DNA of 40,963 nucleotides from Candidatus Rifleibacteriota bacterium (GTDB lineage: Bacteria; Muiribacteriota; Ozemobacteria; Ozemobacterales; Ozemobacteraceae): positions 1 to 40,963 of the forward strand of contig JAHISQ010000172.1 of NCBI GenBank assembly GCA_018818125.1, read 5' to 3'. Below are positions 33,117 through 40,258 of the stretch, in pieces. Position 1 is the first letter of the stretch; each line of letters starts with the position of its first letter. The notes beneath the pieces are model-generated. The model saw nothing but the letters and a program-made list of their open reading frames with translations, did no database searches and was not told the DNA's origin. The position numbers and the translations under genes are program-made.

Positions 33117-35357
33117 TTACAAAGCACATGGGTAATTGCCCGGAGCGGCTCTGCATGGCAGACAGTTGTTGAGAAAACGACATTTCAGGCATCTCGGATC
33201 ACGGTTTTCTTCGTGCTCTCTCAGCTGGTCAAGGATTTGAGAGTTATGCCAGTAGCTGCTCAGCGAGGGAAAACGCTCCGGCTTGATTATATGACGGCAT
33301 GGAATCCAGTTTCCGTCAACATCAAGGGCTGCCGTATCTCTGCCGGCACCGCAGCCGCGAAAGAAGCCGGTGTTGCTATTGCCAATCCATGTCTGACTCA
33401 GCATCGCCCGTAATGGCGAAAAACAGGCCTCGACTTCGATTATCATTTTATGGTTTTCCTGACGGTATTTTCTGATAAAACCGGCCAGTTGAGCAAGTTT
33501 TTCCGGGCAAAGGACCGATTGAACGGTGCCATTCACATCGGGTTTGTTTTCAATAATAACCACACCATTGAAATTGCTCTGCAGTGCCATTTTTACCAGC
33601 TCGGGGAAGTCGTCGACATTGTCGTTGCGGGCGACCCAGTTGATAAATCTGTTTATTTCCGTTTTTTCGGCCAGCAGTTGAATTGCACTTGTCGCATAAT
33701 CGTAACCGTCACGTGAGAGCTGGTTAACGGCCGGGGTTGAACCGTTCAATGAGACGAAAATGCTGGTAACACCTGCAGAAATAAGGGATTCAAGCTTTTC
33801 AGGGGTAAAGCTCCAGCCGCTTATGGCGATAGAAGAGCTGATTTTAAGGCTATGTGCGGTTTTTATGAGAGTTTCAATGTGTGGGTATGCCAGGGTTTCG
33901 CCACCGCTGAAATTTATAACCGGAATCTTCAGTGCGGCAGCTTCATTAATAGCCGCGATTGCCGTCTGAAGATCAAGGTCCTTGCCGGCTTCAAGATCGC
34001 AGAAGCACTGAGGGCAACGCAGTGGGCAGCGGGTAGTAACTTCAAGATTGATTATTTCCGGTGCAGACATTGAGCGCTTTGGCGCCTTTGCATGTCTGGT
34101 CTGTTCGATCAGATGTTTCAGTTCCTGAATTAACTCTGGCGTGGCCTCCCTGAATTCCGGCAGCAGCTTCTGTTTAATCAGATGATCGATGCAAATGCCT
34201 GTCTTCCCGTCGACCAGCCATTGTTTCAGTTCGTCGAGTCCAGATTCATTAATTATCATTTTGCTGTTTAACCCGCGAGGATAAACCAGCAGCTTTTCAG
34301 GCTCGGCTCTCCAGACACTTTCTATGGATTTTGTCATGGTTTTTTGCTCTTCATGTTTTTTGATCAATTGAGAAAACGGAAAAACCAGAGTTTGCAGGTA
34401 AACCTTCATTTTAACCGGGCCATTGGCTGTTAATGTCATTTTATAGTGGCAGACACGGTTGATAATCATGCAAAACCCGGCATTGTTGATAAATTCGCTT
34501 CTTTTGCCGCACCAGGCCTTTATTATCTCTGCCTTTTCGTTTGAACACAGTCCCTGCTGCTTTAACAAGGCGAGAAACTCATCATTTTTTTCCGGCGCGG
34601 TAACATAATTTATACCAAGCTTTGAGGGAACACCCTGTTCGGTCACATCAAAATCTGCAATGAATGGCCCTGCGTTGTATGAGTAAAGGATATTCTGCCA
34701 TTTCTCCAGATCCGGCGGGCTTTCCTGCCAGTTAACTGACTGTGACCACTTCAGCAGCTCTTCCCATGACATTCCTGAGGTGAAGACGCGCAGCCTGTCC
34801 TGATGCCTGGCCAGCATTGAACCGACATGAAACAGGGGTAATTCAGAAGGGAAAAGGCGAACGTTTGCCAGCAGTTGATCGTAAACCTTTTCTGGCGCAG
34901 CGTTATCAAGAAAAGATTCAGCAGCAAGTTTTAACAGCGAGAAATCCTGGTTCTCGGCGTTTTTTATTGATTCTGAATCAAAAAAGAAGCAGGGTTCGGG
35001 TCTTGATTTTTCGTATGCCGACTGATCCAGTTCAAACCATATTTCATTAACCTTGTCTGGCCACTCATTGCAGAATTTCATCAGTTTCTGCCAGTAAACC
35101 GACTTCGTTAACGGTGCAAATGCCTCAGATTTAAATGCTTCGCGCATATGATCAGCTTCTTCGCGCAGGACACGAAATGAAACATCAATCGCTGAGGAAG
35201 CATTCTCGAGAGACGTCTCAACGATGTATTCGCTCGCTGAAAAATCCGCAAAAAAACCGGCCAGGCGATTAATTTCAGGGGTGACAGCTTCAGAAAAAAG
35301 CCCGACAGGGGCATTTTGCATAATATTTTCAAGCAGGGTGTTAACATTTATTTTCAT
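33117..35357 (-). CDS. Radical SAM/SPASM peptide maturase with large N-terminal domain
   Basis: A 746-residue enzyme. The [4Fe-4S]/SAM motif is CPLRCPQC (Cys444, 448, 451), followed by the SGGET motif (484-488). The C-terminal SPASM region has Cys669, Gly682-x4-Cys687, then Cys723, 726, 732, 735 and 744. This is close to the auxiliary-cluster pattern of RiPP maturases, though the penultimate pair is CxxC rather than CxxxC. Residues 1-430 form an unrecognised domain, without the canonical CxxxCxxC, that may bind the leader. The ATG overlaps the idi stop (ATGA). With two Nif11-leader peptides nearby, a core-modifying function (crosslink, epimerisation or similar) is likely but not specified. 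Confidence 0.92.
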   Translation of the reverse strand: MKINVNTLLENIMQNAPVGLFSEAVTPEINRLAGFFADFSASEYIVETSLENASSAIDVSFRVLREEADHMREAFKSEAFAPLTKSVYWQKLMKFCNEWPDKVNEIWFELDQSAYEKSRPEPCFFFDSESIKNAENQDFSLLKLAAESFLDNAAPEKVYDQLLANVRLFPSELPLFHVGSMLARHQDRLRVFTSGMSWEELLKWSQSVNWQESPPDLEKWQNILYSYNAGPFIADFDVTEQGVPSKLGINYVTAPEKNDEFLALLKQQGLCSNEKAEIIKAWCGKRSEFINNAGFCMIINRVCHYKMTLTANGPVKMKVYLQTLVFPFSQLIKKHEEQKTMTKSIESVWRAEPEKLLVYPRGLNSKMIINESGLDELKQWLVDGKTGICIDHLIKQKLLPEFREATPELIQELKHLIEQTRHAKAPKRSMSAPEIINLEVTTRCPLRCPQCFCDLEAGKDLDLQTAIAAINEAAALKIPVINFSGGETLAYPHIETLIKTAHSLKISSSIAISGWSFTPEKLESLISAGVTSIFVSLNGSTPAVNQLSRDGYDYATSAIQLLAEKTEINRFINWVARNDNVDDFPELVKMALQSNFNGVVIIENKPDVNGTVQSVLCPEKLAQLAGFIRKYRQENHKMIIEVEACFSPLRAMLSQTWIGNSNTGFFRGCGAGRDTAALDVDGNWIPCRHIIKPERFPSLSSYWHNSQILDQLREHEENRDPRCLKCRFLNNCLPCRAAPGNYPCAL

Positions 35358-35893
35358 TTTTCGGGCCCGTTCTGGCGTTTATTTGATGATTCAAGCATGC
35401 CTATAACTCTGGGAGCGGCAATTAGAAACCATGCGGCAAATTTTTCAGGACTTTCAAGAAGCTCCTTTTTCAGGTCTGCAAATTCCACCCAGCGAATTTC
35501 TTCAATTTCATCGGGGTTTGAACTGATGCTGCCCCTGTAACTGCCTGCATAGACATGGTCAAACTCATATTCGAACATATTGTCAGAGTATTTTTGAAAA
35601 TAGATAAAGTCAAAAAGCTTTTCAACTTTGCAGTCAATTCCAAGCTCATCCTGCAGTCTTCGGTGCAGAGCCGTTTCAAGCAGCTCACCCAGACGCGGGT
35701 GCGAGCAGCAGGCATTGGCCCATAAGCCACCCGAATGGTATTTGTGGGCGGCGCGTTTCTGCAGCAGCATTTTACTGCCGGAATAAATAAAGATCGAGAA
35801 GGCCCGATGCAGTTTTCCGGAGCTGTGGGCATCGCATTTGCTGCAATGACCGATTTCTTTGTCATTCAAGTCAACCAGAATTATGGAATCCAT
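35354..35893 (-). CDS. idi: Isopentenyl-diphosphate Delta-isomerase, type 1
   Basis: A 179-residue Nudix-fold isomerase interconverting IPP and DMAPP. The catalytic-Cys motif is WANACCSHPRLGE (58-70; Cys63 aligns with E. coli Cys67). The metal/catalytic acid motif is EYEFDHV (Glu108/Glu110), with metal-ligand His in DAHSSGKLHRAF. The length equals that of bacterial type 1 enzymes. It is the first gene of the operon and overlaps the radical SAM gene by four bases. Its promoter carries the cluster palindrome. Placement inside a peptide-modification operon is unusual and could mean supply of DMAPP for prenylation, although no prenyltransferase is seen here. Confidence 0.93.
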   Translation of the reverse strand: MDSIILVDLNDKEIGHCSKCDAHSSGKLHRAFSIFIYSGSKMLLQKRAAHKYHSGGLWANACCSHPRLGELLETALHRRLQDELGIDCKVEKLFDFIYFQKYSDNMFEYEFDHVYAGSYRGSISSNPDEIEEIRWVEFADLKKELLESPEKFAAWFLIAAPRVIGMLESSNKRQNGPEK

Positions 35894-35937
35894 TTTTATG
35901 CCTGTTTAATGTTAGTGCTTATGGCAATCGCCTGCTA

Positions 35938-35984
35938 ACTCTAATATGAAATGAGCAAAAAGAATATTACCCGCAGGGTAGTTT
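35938..35984 (-). promoter_or_regulatory. Operator and promoter of the idi-radical SAM-ABC operon
   Basis: The dyad TACCC-N3-GGGTA lies at 35968-35980. Read on the minus strand it is AACTACCCTGCGGGTAATAT. A -10-like TAGAGT occupies 35938-35943, its first base exactly 31 nt from the dyad centre (35974). No -35 hexamer is visible. The arrangement equals that of two other sites in the window and implies activator-dependent transcription. Confidence 0.7.
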
Positions 35985-38488
35985 TAGGGGTGTTGCCCTT
36001 TGCTGCTTTCAAGAGTCTGTTTTAATAAGGTTCGGTTGTTGACAGACAATTTGGCGTATATTTTCTTCAGTGTCATTTTGACCGTGTTAACCGAAATGAA
36101 GAGAATGTCACCTATTTCCGTATTGGTTTTATTATCTACCGCAAGTCTGGCAATCTGCAATTCTCTGCTGGTCAGCGGCAGGCTTCCCTCTGTGAAAAAG
36201 TTTGCCGCAATTTTATCTTTGGCAGTTTTGAGTTCCCGGTACAGCAGCATAATTTTGCTTATAGCGGCCGCATATCCTTTTTCTGAGGAGCATTTTTCCA
36301 GAAGGGTCGCCAGATAATCGCAGTTTTCTACAAACGGCATCAGAATGTTATCAGGAACAGCAAGCTCAAGAGCAGATTTAAGAAAGCTCATGGCATCGTC
36401 TGTTTTGTTGATCAGCAGATTGCCTGCCGCGCTGAAAATATTTGCATAAATCTGCCCGAGAACATTGGGAAAAATCGATGAAAGTTTGCTCAGCAGCACA
36501 GCCTGGCCGATCAACTGAGCAGGTTGTGAGGCAAGCAGCAGATACCGACACTTCAGGATATGGAAGTTTCCGATCGCCGGAAAGCCAAGGCGAAGGCTTG
36601 TCTGGTCAGTGGCCATAAACTCCGAAGATATCTGATTAACTTGCCCCAGAATGGCATAAATCCAGATCTCACAAATTTCCAGGGTGTGGATATATTTATA
36701 ATCATTATCCAGCAGCAGCTTTTTTCTGTGGTTGCGAACCAGCTGCAGGGCAGATTCAAACCGCCCGTTAAACAATTCAAGTTTGATCTGCAGCATTAGT
36801 GCACAAAGCAGAACAGAATTTTCATTTGCCGAATCTGCCAGTGCAATGGCTTTTTGCAGCGAAACAGTCGCGGCCGCAAAATCTCCCTGAATAAAGTGCC
36901 ATTCAGCCTCCATCAGGTATTCGCCCCCGCTGCCATGGCCGTTGGTAATGCTGCTGTAATTGTGTGTGTGTCTGATCAGCAGCTCAACGTTTTCGGCAAG
37001 CCTGCCGCTTTCCCGGTGATAAAGGTAAAGAACAGACGGTGAACCGAAAGTCCATCTGCTGGAATCAGAAAAAAGCCGGGTTGGACTATTCATCAGCTTT
37101 TTGGCGTTGGTCTGATGAACAGCCATACGGGGAATATTATTGAATACCGAGAGACTTTTCAGCAGTTCCAGCTCTCCCAGAAAATGATTGCGCTGATCCG
37201 GGCTTAATTTGTTGCCGGTGTTTACGGCCTTTTCTACTTCATTGCAAAGGCCGGGCAGTTCACTGAAACCACCGCTGAAAACAAGATAATAAGCATACTT
37301 CAGCAGCGCCGGTACATGTTTTTTATAAAGCTCTTTCGGGCAACGGCTGAAAAAATCCCGGTAAAGGGTCATCTTCTTACTGGTAAAGGTAATTCCTGGT
37401 TCTTCCTGCATCACTTCAAGAAACTTATCATGGTCATTCAAGTGCAGGTAAGTGGCCATGGCTTCAACATGATCGCCCTTGCTGCTGAACCATTCTGCAG
37501 TTCTTTTCAAATACCTGCTCTGATCAAGTTTGCTGAAGTCTTCACTTTCGTGGATAAATCTGATGAAGAGCCTGTGGGCATTGAAAATTCCGCTATGTTT
37601 GTCGTAATTAATAAAAGCATTCTTCTGCAGCAGCTCATTTAAAAGCGAATTCCCGTTTTTTTTCTGCCAGATAAATTCGATCTGCTGACGGGTAAAGCTT
37701 TTTAACGGAAGAATTACCATGCAGAACTTTTGCAGTTCCTTCGAAAAATGGCTGTAAACAGCTTCGTGAATGAGATTAAAAATACTCTTATTCAGTCTGA
37801 AACCTTTTTCTCTTTTATATTCCAGCATCTGCAGGTATATTGCGCTTATCCAGCCCCCGGTATCATCCTGAAGCTGAGTTGCTTCCGGTCTGCCGATGGA
37901 AATACCGCAAAGGGAAAAATAGCTGACAATATCTTCACTGCTGAGCTTAAGGTTTTCATGATTGATCATGTGAACATGACTCTTGAGAACCAGCTCTTCA
38001 AGACTGGCAAAGGGGAAGAATCTTGCATTTAATACGAAATGAAAATTCCTTAGTTCAGACTGCGACAGAAGCAGAAAAAAATTGAACATCGTGTCGCTGC
38101 CAAGCATGTGAAAATCATCAATAACAATTACGGCTTTTTCCGGAACAGAAAATCTTTGGAAAAGCTCTATTGCTTCCTGAGCGGCAAGCCTGTCGGTGGG
38201 CAAATCAAGCTTTTTCAGTTTCTGAGCCAGCTTACCGTCTATTCTGGCAAGTAACCTGCAAAAATTGGTCCAGAATGCTTCGATTGAATCGTCATAAATT
38301 TTCAGCCAATGGCATGGTATTGTTTCGCTCTCGAAGAGTCTGCGCATGGCAGTGGTTTTTCCATAGCCCATTGGAGCCTGCACAAGAGTCAGGGGAAACT
38401 GATAAACCCTGTCTATCGATTTAACCAGCTCGGCAGAAAAATACTGCGGGTTCTCGGTCTTTTCAGCAGCAGGCAGCTTTTTTGTCAT
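35984..38488 (-). CDS. MalT-like STAND ATPase / LuxR-family regulator
   Basis: An 834-residue transcription activator of the MalT/LAL type. The N-terminal STAND ATPase has the P-loop APMGYGKTT (38-46) and Walker B VIVIDD (120-125). A TPR-like helical sensor follows (about 330-760). The C-terminal LuxR HTH is LTSRELQIARLAV ... ISVNTVKMTLKKIYAKLSV (about 770-825). Such proteins bind an inducer plus ATP and activate promoters from direct or palindromic boxes near -40. It lies between the precursor operon and the idi operon and is divergent from the former. The dyads before the cluster operons are its best candidate targets. Its own promoter is not clear; a TATAAA at 38531-38536 (minus) is a candidate -10. 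Confidence 0.9.
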   Translation of the reverse strand: MTKKLPAAEKTENPQYFSAELVKSIDRVYQFPLTLVQAPMGYGKTTAMRRLFESETIPCHWLKIYDDSIEAFWTNFCRLLARIDGKLAQKLKKLDLPTDRLAAQEAIELFQRFSVPEKAVIVIDDFHMLGSDTMFNFFLLLSQSELRNFHFVLNARFFPFASLEELVLKSHVHMINHENLKLSSEDIVSYFSLCGISIGRPEATQLQDDTGGWISAIYLQMLEYKREKGFRLNKSIFNLIHEAVYSHFSKELQKFCMVILPLKSFTRQQIEFIWQKKNGNSLLNELLQKNAFINYDKHSGIFNAHRLFIRFIHESEDFSKLDQSRYLKRTAEWFSSKGDHVEAMATYLHLNDHDKFLEVMQEEPGITFTSKKMTLYRDFFSRCPKELYKKHVPALLKYAYYLVFSGGFSELPGLCNEVEKAVNTGNKLSPDQRNHFLGELELLKSLSVFNNIPRMAVHQTNAKKLMNSPTRLFSDSSRWTFGSPSVLYLYHRESGRLAENVELLIRHTHNYSSITNGHGSGGEYLMEAEWHFIQGDFAAATVSLQKAIALADSANENSVLLCALMLQIKLELFNGRFESALQLVRNHRKKLLLDNDYKYIHTLEICEIWIYAILGQVNQISSEFMATDQTSLRLGFPAIGNFHILKCRYLLLASQPAQLIGQAVLLSKLSSIFPNVLGQIYANIFSAAGNLLINKTDDAMSFLKSALELAVPDNILMPFVENCDYLATLLEKCSSEKGYAAAISKIMLLYRELKTAKDKIAANFFTEGSLPLTSRELQIARLAVDNKTNTEIGDILFISVNTVKMTLKKIYAKLSVNNRTLLKQTLESSKGQHP

Positions 38489-38555
38489 GATTCTTCTCAG
38501 TAACGGTATCAGTAAAGATTATCATGGACTTTTATAATCGACAAGAGAATCTTCA

Positions 38556-38602
38556 AAACTACCCGCCGGGTAATATACGTTATCAGATTTTTTTATTATA
38601 CT
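38556..38602 (+). promoter_or_regulatory. Operator and promoter of the precursor-peptide operon
   Basis: The dyad TACCCGCCGGGTA lies at 38560-38572, followed by ATAT, with AAAAC before it. A -10 TATACT lies at 38597-38602, its first base exactly 31 nt from the dyad centre (38566). The dyad centre would lie near -43 relative to a start at about 38609, a class II activator position. The site also lies about 75 bases upstream of the divergent regulator gene, so autoregulation is possible. Confidence 0.7.
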
Positions 38603-38631
38603 TCGCTTAACCTGATCTTGATGGCTGGTAT

Positions 38632-38649
38632 GTGTGGCTTCGGCCAGAC
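38632..38649 (+). other. UUCG-tetraloop hairpin in the precursor mRNA leader
   Basis: TGGC-TTCG-GCCA at 38635-38646 is a four-pair stem closed by the very stable UUCG loop. It extends by two more pairs (GT/AC) after one G-G mismatch. It falls in the ~92-nt leader upstream of the first precursor ATG. Such hairpins stabilise transcripts, and one would suit an abundant peptide mRNA. The function is inferred. Confidence 0.4.
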
Positions 38650-38700
38650 ATGACAAGCTTTGTAAGAGGAATCAGAAATTATTTTTAAAGGACGGATCAA

Positions 38701-39042
38701 ATGGAAAAGAAACTTAAACAGGTAATGGAACTCCTTAACAAGAACGAACAACTGACCAAAGAACTTTTTACTCAGGAAACCCCTGAAGGCGCTCAGAAAG
38801 TTCTTAAAAATGCCGGAGTCGATTTTACCGTCGATGAAATCAAACACGTCGGCAAACTCATCAACCAGATGCTGGAAAACAAAGGGCGTGAACTCAGTGA
38901 AGACGAACTCACCAATGTCGCTGGCGGAGGAGTGTACCAGAATATTGGGTCTGCTGTTGGGAAGTTAATTGATGGCCTCTGTAATTTAGCTGGCGAAGGT
39001 TGTAATTGGGGTGTAAATGCAATTTTGAGTAGCGGTTGGTGA
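38701..39042 (+). CDS. RiPP precursor with Nif11-type leader (peptide 1)
   Basis: A 113-residue precursor with AAAGGA before its ATG. Residues 1-76 are a Nif11-like leader: an amphipathic helix (MELLNKNEQLTKELFTQ), the block ETPEGAQKVLKNAGVDFT and the terminal ELSEDELTNVAGG double-glycine site. The predicted 37-residue core begins GVYQNIGSAVGKLIDG. It has two cysteines, Cys94 and Cys101 (C-x6-C), is rich in Gly/Asn, and ends in Trp. The leader is strongly similar to that of the next gene while the core differs, the classic precursor pattern. It is a likely substrate of the radical SAM protein and of the cluster exporter. Confidence 0.9.
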   Translation: MEKKLKQVMELLNKNEQLTKELFTQETPEGAQKVLKNAGVDFTVDEIKHVGKLINQMLENKGRELSEDELTNVAGGGVYQNIGSAVGKLIDGLCNLAGEGCNWGVNAILSSGW

Positions 39043-39108
39043 ACCTGACTCACCTGTCTGCTAATAACGACTAATAGATTATAGCTATTGGAAACAAGGA
39101 TTTAACCA

Positions 39109-39435
39109 ATGGATTCAAACCTGAAACTTGAACAGGTTATGGAAATGCTCAACAGGGACGAAAGGTTTGCTAAAAAGCTTTTCGCCGAAGAAACCCCTGA
39201 GGGTGCCCAGAAAATCCTCAGGCAGGCCGGAATCGATTTTACTTTAGAAGAAATCAGGCAGATTGCCAGGCAGGCGTGTGAGGCTCAGGAACGCAAAGGT
39301 AAAGAGCTGGACGATTCTGAACTGGAAAGCGTTGCTGGCGGTGGAGGCCGTGGCAAGTATAAGTATGCAAATAGTTGGGCTGGTATTAATCACTTTTTTA
39401 ATGTAGAGCTTCCTAAGTTCTTTCAAGCCTGGTGA
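39109..39435 (+). CDS. RiPP precursor with Nif11-type leader (peptide 2)
   Basis: A 108-residue precursor with AAGGA before its ATG, 66 bases after peptide 1. The leader (1-78) repeats the blocks of peptide 1: LEQVMEMLNRDERF, ETPEGAQKILRQAGIDFT and ELDDSELESVAGG. The ~30-residue core (GGRGKYKYANSWAGI ... FFQAW) has no cysteine. It is basic and aromatic (KYKY, two Trp, four Phe) and again ends in Trp. The absence of Cys shows that the maturation chemistry cannot depend on thioether formation in both products. The two may act as a two-component product or as separate peptides. Confidence 0.9.
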   Translation: MDSNLKLEQVMEMLNRDERFAKKLFAEETPEGAQKILRQAGIDFTLEEIRQIARQACEAQERKGKELDDSELESVAGGGGRGKYKYANSWAGINHFFNVELPKFFQAW

Positions 39436-39543
39436 TTCTCATTTGATCCGAATTAAATGTCAGGGTTGCCCCGTTGTTAGATACTCGGACTGTAGTAAAA
39501 ATTGAAGTTTTTTTGTTCCTGATTTCAAGATGACTGTGAATAA

Positions 39544-39586
39544 GAGGGTTGTTTCATGTTCCCGTGAGACACCCTCATTTATTTTT
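39544..39586 (+). terminator. Rho-independent terminator after the precursor genes
   Basis: GAGGGT-(T)-GTTTCA (39544-39556) pairs with TGAGACACCCTC (39565-39576): twelve pairs including one wobble, one bulged T and an eight-base loop. ATTTATTTTT follows directly. It ends the precursor transcript before the next operator, separating it from the cNMP/TolC genes. Palindromes GCTTTAAAGC and AAAGCGCTTT overlap just downstream (39591-39605). Confidence 0.8.
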
Positions 39587-39612
39587 AGCTGCTTTAAAGC
39601 GCTTTATTTGGA

Positions 39613-39660
39613 AAAATTACCCGCCGGGTAATATGCAGAAGAGTCATTTTTGTGTAGATT
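39613..39660 (+). promoter_or_regulatory. Operator and promoter of the cNMP/TolC operon
   Basis: The dyad TTACCCGCCGGGTAA lies at 39617-39631, followed by TAT, with AAAA upstream. A -10-like TAGATT lies at 39655-39660, its first base exactly 31 nt from the dyad centre (39624). The sequence up to the ATAT is nearly the same as in the precursor promoter. No -35 hexamer is recognisable. Confidence 0.7.
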
Positions 39661-39716
39661 GACCAATTCGATGCTGTATACTGAAAACTAAGTGAGTGGC
39701 GCAAGAGGAGCAAAAA

Positions 39717-40256
39717 ATGAAAAAAGTCCTGTTTATTCTTGGCGAATTGACTGATGCTGATATTGAGTGGATGATTCGTAACGGCAAAAAAAGAACCGTT
39801 GCAGCTGGTACCGTTTTAATCAACGAAGGCAAAGATATTGACAGTATTTTTATCATTATTGACGGTCAGTTTTCAGTTAAAGTGGCTGCTTTAAAGAACC
39901 AGGTGATTAACCGGATCAGCAGCGGCGAAATACTTGGTGAAATTTCATGCGTCGATTCACGCCCGCCGTCAGCGACCGTCGTTTCAGAGTCTGAAGCAAT
40001 GGTGCTCGAAATCAACAGAAACGAACTGAACCGCCACCTTAAGGACGACAACGGCTTTGCCGCCAGGTTTTACAAGGCCATGGCAGTTTTTCTTGCCGAT
40101 CGTTTGCGCAGTACTTTTGCTTTTGTCGGCTATGGTGAAAGCGAGAAACTTGAAGAAAACGTCGAATACAAAGATGAACTTGACAGCGCCTTACTCGATA
40201 ACGTTTCAATGGCCGGGGCAAGATTTGATACAATTCTGAAGCGTATGAGAGGCTGA
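39717..40256 (+). CDS. Stand-alone cyclic-nucleotide-binding-domain protein
   Basis: A 179-residue protein. The ATG follows a GAGGAG site by six bases. Residues ~5-125 form a Crp/cNMP-binding-type beta roll: AAGTVLINEGKDIDSIFIIIDG and GEILGEISCVDSRPPSATV. There is no HTH, so it is not a Crp-type DNA-binding regulator. The Arg that normally contacts the cyclic phosphate is Pro84 here, while the exporter's C-terminal copy keeps its Arg676. This suggests the domain is structural or binds something else. The C-terminal ~50 residues are charged and helical. Three bases separate its stop from the TolC-like gene. A role in export assembly is inferred. Confidence 0.85.
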   Translation: MKKVLFILGELTDADIEWMIRNGKKRTVAAGTVLINEGKDIDSIFIIIDGQFSVKVAALKNQVINRISSGEILGEISCVDSRPPSATVVSESEAMVLEINRNELNRHLKDDNGFAARFYKAMAVFLADRLRSTFAFVGYGESEKLEENVEYKDELDSALLDNVSMAGARFDTILKRMRG

Positions 40257-40258
40257 AG

